Shown here in pieces: positions 14,625 to 17,933 of a stretch of 17,933 nucleotides of DNA. A program made the position numbers and the translations under genes. Below the pieces are notes generated by a model. That model made no database searches. It worked only from the letters and a program-made list of their open reading frames with translations, and was not told the DNA's origin. Origin of the DNA: Thermocaproicibacter sp036844765. Its GTDB lineage: Bacteria > Bacillota > Clostridia > Oscillospirales > Acutalibacteraceae. The stretch is taken from contig DAIUFE010000033.1 in NCBI GenBank assembly GCA_036844765.1, positions 1 to 17,933 on the forward strand, read 5' to 3'. How positions within the stretch are numbered: position 1 is the stretch's first letter; each line of letters begins with the position of its first letter.

Positions 14625-15308
14625 ATGAAAAAACTATGGATCGTCCTTCTGCTTGCCGCCGCGGCGGGCGCGGCTTTCCTGCTCTACCGGGGCCTTTCCG
14701 GCCGGGAGCCCGCGCCGGCCTCGTCGTCGGCGCCGGCTTCTTCCGAGGCCGCGCCCGCGTCCTCGCAGCCCGCCGCTTCGCTCCCGGTTTCGTCGCAGGC
14801 GGCGGAGAGCGCCGCCCCTTCGCCCTCGATGGGCGAAAGCGAAGCCGCGCAGGCCGCGGAGCAGGCAAAAAAACAGATTCCCCTGGACTGGAACAAATAC
14901 GCGCTGAAGCCCGCCTACGACCAGAAAACGCTGGACGGGAAAACCTACCGGACCTTCGAGCTCTGGGACGACGACTATATGCAGGGCATCCGGATCCTGG
15001 TGGACCCGGAGGACGGAAAAGCCTATACGCTCGGCCCGTCGGACGCTTCGCCGGTGCCCGCCGCGCAGGACCAGGCGTTCGACAAGACGCCGCACACCGT
15101 CACGGGCGTGATGGAGGACGGCGCCATGATGAGCATCCAGCTCAAGCTGGCGGACGGGAACACCGTCACGGTGCGCCGGCTGGGCGTCGACACTTCCGGC
15201 CTCAAGAGCCTGAAGATCGGGGACAAAATCAGGGTCACCTACACGGGCGTCCTCAACGGCAGCGACACCTCGCGCTTTTTCGTCACGAAGCTGGAGACGG
15301 TGGGATAA
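14625..15308 (+). CDS. Exported or membrane-anchored protein of unknown function
   Basis: 227 residues. The ATG at 14625 is fixed by AGGAGG (14613-14618); the frame is open upstream but has no ribosome site. Seen: an N-terminal signal or anchor helix (KKLWIVLLLAAAAGAAFLLY, about 2-21) with no lipobox cysteine; a Ser/Ala/Pro-rich linker (about 28-80) of the kind used to hold a domain away from the membrane; a short Ala/Glu/Lys helix (about 69-85); then a compact domain. The C-terminal part (TVTGVMEDGAMMSIQLKLADGNTVTVRRLGV, then LKIGDKIRVTYTG) looks like a beta-barrel of OB-fold type (inference from alternating strands). I do not recognise the family. It is a single-gene unit with its own promoter and terminator. 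Confidence 0.85.
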   Translation: MKKLWIVLLLAAAAGAAFLLYRGLSGREPAPASSSAPASSEAAPASSQPAASLPVSSQAAESAAPSPSMGESEAAQAAEQAKKQIPLDWNKYALKPAYDQKTLDGKTYRTFELWDDDYMQGIRILVDPEDGKAYTLGPSDASPVPAAQDQAFDKTPHTVTGVMEDGAMMSIQLKLADGNTVTVRRLGVDTSGLKSLKIGDKIRVTYTGVLNGSDTSRFFVTKLETVG

Positions 15309-15324
15309 GCTCCTTCACCGTCGG

Positions 15325-15352
15325 GCCCGGGGAAAATTTCCCCGGGCTTTTT
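15325..15352 (+). terminator. Intrinsic terminator after the exported unknown protein
   Basis: GCCCGGGGAAA (15325-15335) and TTTCCCCGGGC (15337-15347) are perfect complements, in practice an 8-bp GC stem closed by AAAATTT. A TTTTT run follows (15348-15352). There is no T-run on the minus strand, so it does not serve the convergent radical SAM gene. Confidence 0.9.
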
Positions 15353-15355
15353 CTT

Positions 15356-16189
15356 TCAGCAGTTTCCCTCGTAGACGTGGCGCAGGGACTCCCGCGCCGC
15401 GGCGGCCAGCGCGTAGACGTCCGCGACGGGCGTGGGCGCGCGGTCGGCCATCTTGTAGCGCGGGAAAAAGCGCGTGACGTGCAGCGGGATCTCCGGGTCC
15501 ACCCCGGCCAGCCACGAGGAGAGCCGGCGCATCTCGTCCGGCGAGTCGTTTTCGCCGGGGACGATCAGCGTGGTCACCTCCACGTGGCAGCCCGCGCGCG
15601 CGGAAATCTCGATCGTGCGCTTCACGTCCTCCAGCCCGCCGGCGATCTTCCGGTAGAACTCCGCCGAAAAGCTCTTGAGGTCGATGTTCATCGCGTCGAT
15701 CAGCGGCAGCAGCTCCCGCAGCGGCCCCTCGCAGACATAACCGTTCGTCACCAGGATGTTCAGCAGGCCGTTCGCGCGGTTGAGCTTCGCGCAGTCGCGC
15801 ACGTACTCATAGGAGATCAGCGGCTCGTTATAGGTGAACGCCAGGCCGATGTTCCCCTGCGGGACCGTCTCCGCCGCCTTTGCGGCCAGCGCGCGCGGCG
15901 GGACGTAGATCATACCCGTCTCCCGCCTGCGGGTCATGGAGATCTCGTAGTTCTGGCAGAACGGGCAGCGCAGGTTGCAGCCGTAGCTGCCGACGGAAAG
16001 GACCCGCGAGCCGGGGTGGAACCGGGCGAGCGGCTTCTTCTCGACGGGGTCGAGCGCCACGGCCGTCAGCCAGCCGTAATTGCCGCAGACGACCCTGCCG
16101 TCCCGGCAGACGCGCGCGCCGCAGAAGCCGGCCTGCCCTTCCCCGATGCGGCACCGGTGCGGGCAGATTTCGCAGACTGCCCCGCTCAT
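15356..16189 (-). CDS. amrS: AmmeMemoRadiSam system radical SAM enzyme
   Basis: 277 residues. Seen: an N-terminal cysteine cluster (Cys6, Cys9, Cys13, Cys23) in CEICPHRC..GFCGARV; then the radical SAM motif CNLRCPFC (Cys71, Cys75, Cys78) in SVGSYGCNLRCPFCQNYEIS, which should bind a 4Fe-4S cluster and S-adenosylmethionine; FTYNEPLISYEYV; MNIDLKSF; and the late TRFFPRYKM. This arrangement is that of the radical SAM member of the AmmeMemoRadiSam system (related to the pyruvate formate-lyase-activating-enzyme group). The reaction is not known to me. The ATG overlaps the stop of the fused AmrB-AmrA gene as ATGA (16186-16189), so translation is coupled. No terminator is visible on the minus strand. 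Confidence 0.92.
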   Translation of the reverse strand: MSGAVCEICPHRCRIGEGQAGFCGARVCRDGRVVCGNYGWLTAVALDPVEKKPLARFHPGSRVLSVGSYGCNLRCPFCQNYEISMTRRRETGMIYVPPRALAAKAAETVPQGNIGLAFTYNEPLISYEYVRDCAKLNRANGLLNILVTNGYVCEGPLRELLPLIDAMNIDLKSFSAEFYRKIAGGLEDVKRTIEISARAGCHVEVTTLIVPGENDSPDEMRRLSSWLAGVDPEIPLHVTRFFPRYKMADRAPTPVADVYALAAAARESLRHVYEGNC

Positions 16190-17571
16190 GTGTGGCGCAC
16201 CACCTCAAAGCGTTCCATGTGGAACGGCTCGTCGCGGCGGATGCCCGCCTTTTCGAGCGCGATCTCGATCTGCCGGCGGGGCGTGTCCACCCCGGGCAGG
16301 TCCGGCAGCAGCAGGCCGCACCGGCCGCCGCTGCGGACGATCACGCCGTAACGTTTGGGGTCGAGTTCCTCCGCCGAGGCGATGGGGGACGGCTCCCCGA
16401 GGACGTCCACGCTGTAGACGAGGTCGGGCAGCTCCTCTTCCCGCACGGGGCTGAACCGCGGGTCGCGGGTGCCGGCGCTCACGGCGTTCCGCAGGATCTC
16501 GTCCGCCACGCTGCCCTGCACCGGCCGGATCGTCCCGATGCAGCCGCGCAGGGCGCCGTCCTTGTGCAGCGAGACAAACACGCCCGCGCGCCGCCGCGTA
16601 AGGTCGGCGGGCAGGCCCTCCGGCACGGCGGCGCGGCGGCCGCCCTTCACCCAGGATTCCAGCGAGAGCCGCGCCAGACGCACATAGGCGTCCTCGCTTT
16701 CGCGGCGCTTCTTCATCGCGCCGCTTTTCCACTCAAGATATTTTGGGCCGAAGCGGCGGCTTTCGTCCGGCCCCTTGGGGCGGTACCCGCACACGGCGTA
16801 CCCCACGCCGAACGGGCCTTCGTAGGAGAGAAACTCCGGCTCCACGGCGAGGCCGTCGAACACGCCGGCGAGGATCATGAACGAGCGCAGGCCGCACTCC
16901 GCGGCGGCGTCGCAGAATTCCGGGTCGAAGGTCAGGAAGCGGAGGAAATCGCCGGTTTTCATCGCCTCGGTCACCCGGCGGTCGAACTCCGGGCCCTCCT
17001 CCGCGAAGCCGTAGGGTCCGTCCTCCTTCAGTTTATGCGAAAGGTCGCCGCTCGCGATCAGCGCCGTGCGGCGGCCGAGCTTTTCGGCAGCCCGCGCGAT
17101 GCACCGGCCGAAATTATAATGGGTCAGCGGGTCCAGCCCGGAAATGGAGCACCGCACCAGCCGGTAGCTCCGGTACGCTTCGTTGACGAACGTGAGGGGG
17201 ACAAGCACGCCGTGGTCGACGGCGGGGTCCCGCTCCCCGAACGTTCCCGCGGGAACGCCCGCCTCCTTCGCCTGCCGGGTCAGCTCCGCGACGAACTCCG
17301 TGTCGTAAGAAAAAGAGACCGGGGCCTCCCGCGAACCGAACGCATGGAAATCCCCGCCCGCGCCGCCGCCCGGCGAAATGTGCAGATAATCCGCATAGAG
17401 GGTGGCGTGCGGCGAAGTGACCACAAGGGTCTCCGGCTTCCATTCCGCAATCTCCCGCGCGGCCTGGCGGTAGGCCCGCAGGGTCTTTTCAATCCCTTTC
17501 TCCTCCCCCTTGCCGACCGAAGGCACCGCCAGGGGCGGATGGGGCATAATGAACGCGCCGATCACCGACAT
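16186..17571 (-). CDS. amrA/amrB: Fused AmmeMemoRadiSam proteins B and A (MEMO/LigB-like plus AMMECR1)
   Basis: 461 residues from ATG at 17571, chosen because the family N-terminus SVIGAFIMPHPP starts there and AAAGGTGG lies just upstream; the in-frame extension to 17643 is rejected. Domain 1 (about 1-265) is a class III extradiol-dioxygenase-like (LigB/MEMO) fold, with MPHPPL (His11), TSPHATLY (His55), VDHGVLVPL (His120) and ASGDLSHK. Domain 2 (about 285-461) is AMMECR1, with LARLSLESWV, the hallmark LRGCIGT (341-347), and DPRFSPVREEELPDLVYSVDVL. Proteins A and B are often encoded separately; here the fusion implies direct cooperation. Biochemical function is unknown. It is first in a two-gene operon with amrS. 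Confidence 0.92.
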   Translation of the reverse strand: MSVIGAFIMPHPPLAVPSVGKGEEKGIEKTLRAYRQAAREIAEWKPETLVVTSPHATLYADYLHISPGGGAGGDFHAFGSREAPVSFSYDTEFVAELTRQAKEAGVPAGTFGERDPAVDHGVLVPLTFVNEAYRSYRLVRCSISGLDPLTHYNFGRCIARAAEKLGRRTALIASGDLSHKLKEDGPYGFAEEGPEFDRRVTEAMKTGDFLRFLTFDPEFCDAAAECGLRSFMILAGVFDGLAVEPEFLSYEGPFGVGYAVCGYRPKGPDESRRFGPKYLEWKSGAMKKRRESEDAYVRLARLSLESWVKGGRRAAVPEGLPADLTRRRAGVFVSLHKDGALRGCIGTIRPVQGSVADEILRNAVSAGTRDPRFSPVREEELPDLVYSVDVLGEPSPIASAEELDPKRYGVIVRSGGRCGLLLPDLPGVDTPRRQIEIALEKAGIRRDEPFHMERFEVVRHT

Positions 17572-17647
17572 ACCGACCAACCACCTTTCCCAAGAAACAT
17601 GAATCTTCGGCAGATCCGCGGGCGGTTCGATGGAATCCCCCATCTCT

Positions 17648-17676
17648 ATTATAACCCATTTTCAGGCAGAACACAA
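17648..17676 (-). promoter_or_regulatory. Sigma-A-type promoter of the AmmeMemoRadiSam operon
   Basis: On the minus strand: TTGTGT (17671-17676), a 17-base spacer, perfect TATAAT (17648-17653). The predicted start near 17641 gives a leader of about 70 bases, in which I see no convincing riboswitch or attenuator. Confidence 0.85.
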
Positions 17677-17781
17677 AAAGCGCCCTGGAAAGCTTGGGAC
17701 GATCCTCATCGGACCGGACGCCCTGCCAACCTCCGGGAAACAGGAGCGGCTCCGGGCGGGCGAAAATCAGACATTTCTGCC

Positions 17782-17810
17782 TTGCATCCCGGGGTATTCC
17801 GGAGTACAAT
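17782..17810 (+). promoter_or_regulatory. Sigma-A-type promoter of the coiled-coil gene
   Basis: TTGCAT (17782-17787), a 17-base spacer, TACAAT (17805-17810). The predicted start near 17817 leaves a leader of about 19 bases containing the GGGAGGGGG ribosome site (17822-17830). Confidence 0.8.
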
Positions 17811-17835
17811 ATCCTCATATTGGGAGGGGGTTGCC

Positions 17836-17933
17836 ATGGTGGAGCAGGAAATCATCGCCGCGATGAAACAAATGTTTGCGGAAGAAAGAAAAAACACCGA
17901 CGCCCGATTCGACGCGATCGACGCCCGATTCGC
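17836..17933 (+). CDS. Heptad-repeat (coiled-coil) protein, N-terminal fragment
   Basis: 32 complete codons are present and the frame runs off the right edge. The ATG at 17836 has GGGAGGGGG (17822-17830) 5 bases upstream; the TTG at 17831 is less well placed and is not in frame. Seen: an acidic/basic amphipathic start (VEQEIIAAMKQMFAEERK) then TDARFDAIDARF, in which DARF recurs every seven residues, as in proteins built from long DARFDAI-type coiled-coil repeats. The base composition at the 5' end is richer in A than its neighbours. No function can be assigned. The gene is divergent from the AmmeMemoRadiSam operon. Confidence 0.75.
   Translation, partial: MVEQEIIAAMKQMFAEERKNTDARFDAIDARF
17898..17932 (+). 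repeat. 21-bp-period direct repeat in the coiled-coil gene
   Basis: CGACGCCCGATTCG occurs identically at 17898-17911 and 17919-17932, a period of exactly seven codons. It encodes the DARF heptad units and probably continues beyond the window. Confidence 0.8.

Noticed and set aside
14636..16351. 571-codon plus-strand open frame over the exported protein and the radical SAM gene
   Set aside because: It ignores a strong terminator at 15325-15352 and overlaps genes with clear motifs on both sides.
17572..17643. 24-residue N-terminal extension of the AmrB-AmrA fusion
   Set aside because: The family N-terminus begins at the ATG at 17571, which has its own ribosome site, and the predicted promoter start near 17641 makes the upstream ATG practically leaderless.
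17731..17756. CTCCGGG direct repeat (17731-17737 and 17750-17756) in the divergent spacer
   Set aside because: Seven bases in a G+C-rich region is within chance expectation, and it overlaps neither promoter.

Overview
The window is a chromosomal segment of a G+C-rich, low-redundancy genome. Features point to an anaerobic Bacillota/Clostridia member, probably Oscillospirales-like (inference): strong AGGAGG-type ribosome sites, sigma-A-like promoters (TTGxxx-17-TATAAT), a PepV-type dipeptidase, a VanH-like D-lactate dehydrogenase, a split ThrE exporter and a clostridial HD phosphohydrolase. Coding density is very high. Most long antisense reading frames are shadows caused by the base composition. 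I see no rRNA, tRNA, CRISPR array, insertion sequence or phage gene, and no gene-free stretch over 300 bases.

Layout. (1) 1-2679, plus strand: the end of a glycolytic operon, pgk (3' end only), tpiA and gpmI, closed by a clear intrinsic terminator. (2) 2765-3523, plus: a lipoprotein with a C39-like cysteine peptidase domain. (3) 5594-3531, minus: pepV and an HD-domain phosphohydrolase, with a candidate promoter and inverted repeat upstream. (4) 5776-6162, plus: a small four-helix membrane protein resembling the ABC_trans_CmpB family, probably starting at TTG and running 17 bases into the convergent helicase gene. (5) 9400-6146, minus: a 1084-residue RecQ-type helicase with large uncharacterised N- and C-terminal regions. 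(6) 14459-9500, minus: a probable six-gene operon: RlmI-like rRNA methyltransferase, D-2-hydroxyacid dehydrogenase, MscS channel, VOC protein, ThrE large subunit and ThrE small subunit. It has a good promoter at its head and a hairpin-U terminator at its end. (7) 14625-15308, plus: an exported or membrane-anchored protein of unknown function, divergent from the operon and with its own promoter and terminator. (8) 17571-15356, minus: an AmmeMemoRadiSam locus, a fused MEMO/LigB-AMMECR1 protein translationally coupled to its radical SAM partner. (9) 17836 to the right edge, plus: the start of a heptad-repeat (coiled-coil) protein with its own promoter.

How the genes work together. The left end is core glycolysis, interconverting 1,3-bisphosphoglycerate, triose phosphates and 2-phosphoglycerate. 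The six-gene operon mixes ribosome modification, fermentative pyruvate reduction or D-hydroxyacid chemistry, osmotic safety and amino-acid export; the link between them is inferred only from co-transcription. The best leads for undescribed biology are the helicase with two unassigned regions and the compact AmmeMemoRadiSam operon, whose families are widely conserved but whose reaction I cannot name. Smaller leads are a 16-bp palindrome inside the six-gene operon's promoter, an in-frame UGA as the only divider between the two ThrE subunits, and a VOC protein that appears to lack its usual metal ligands.
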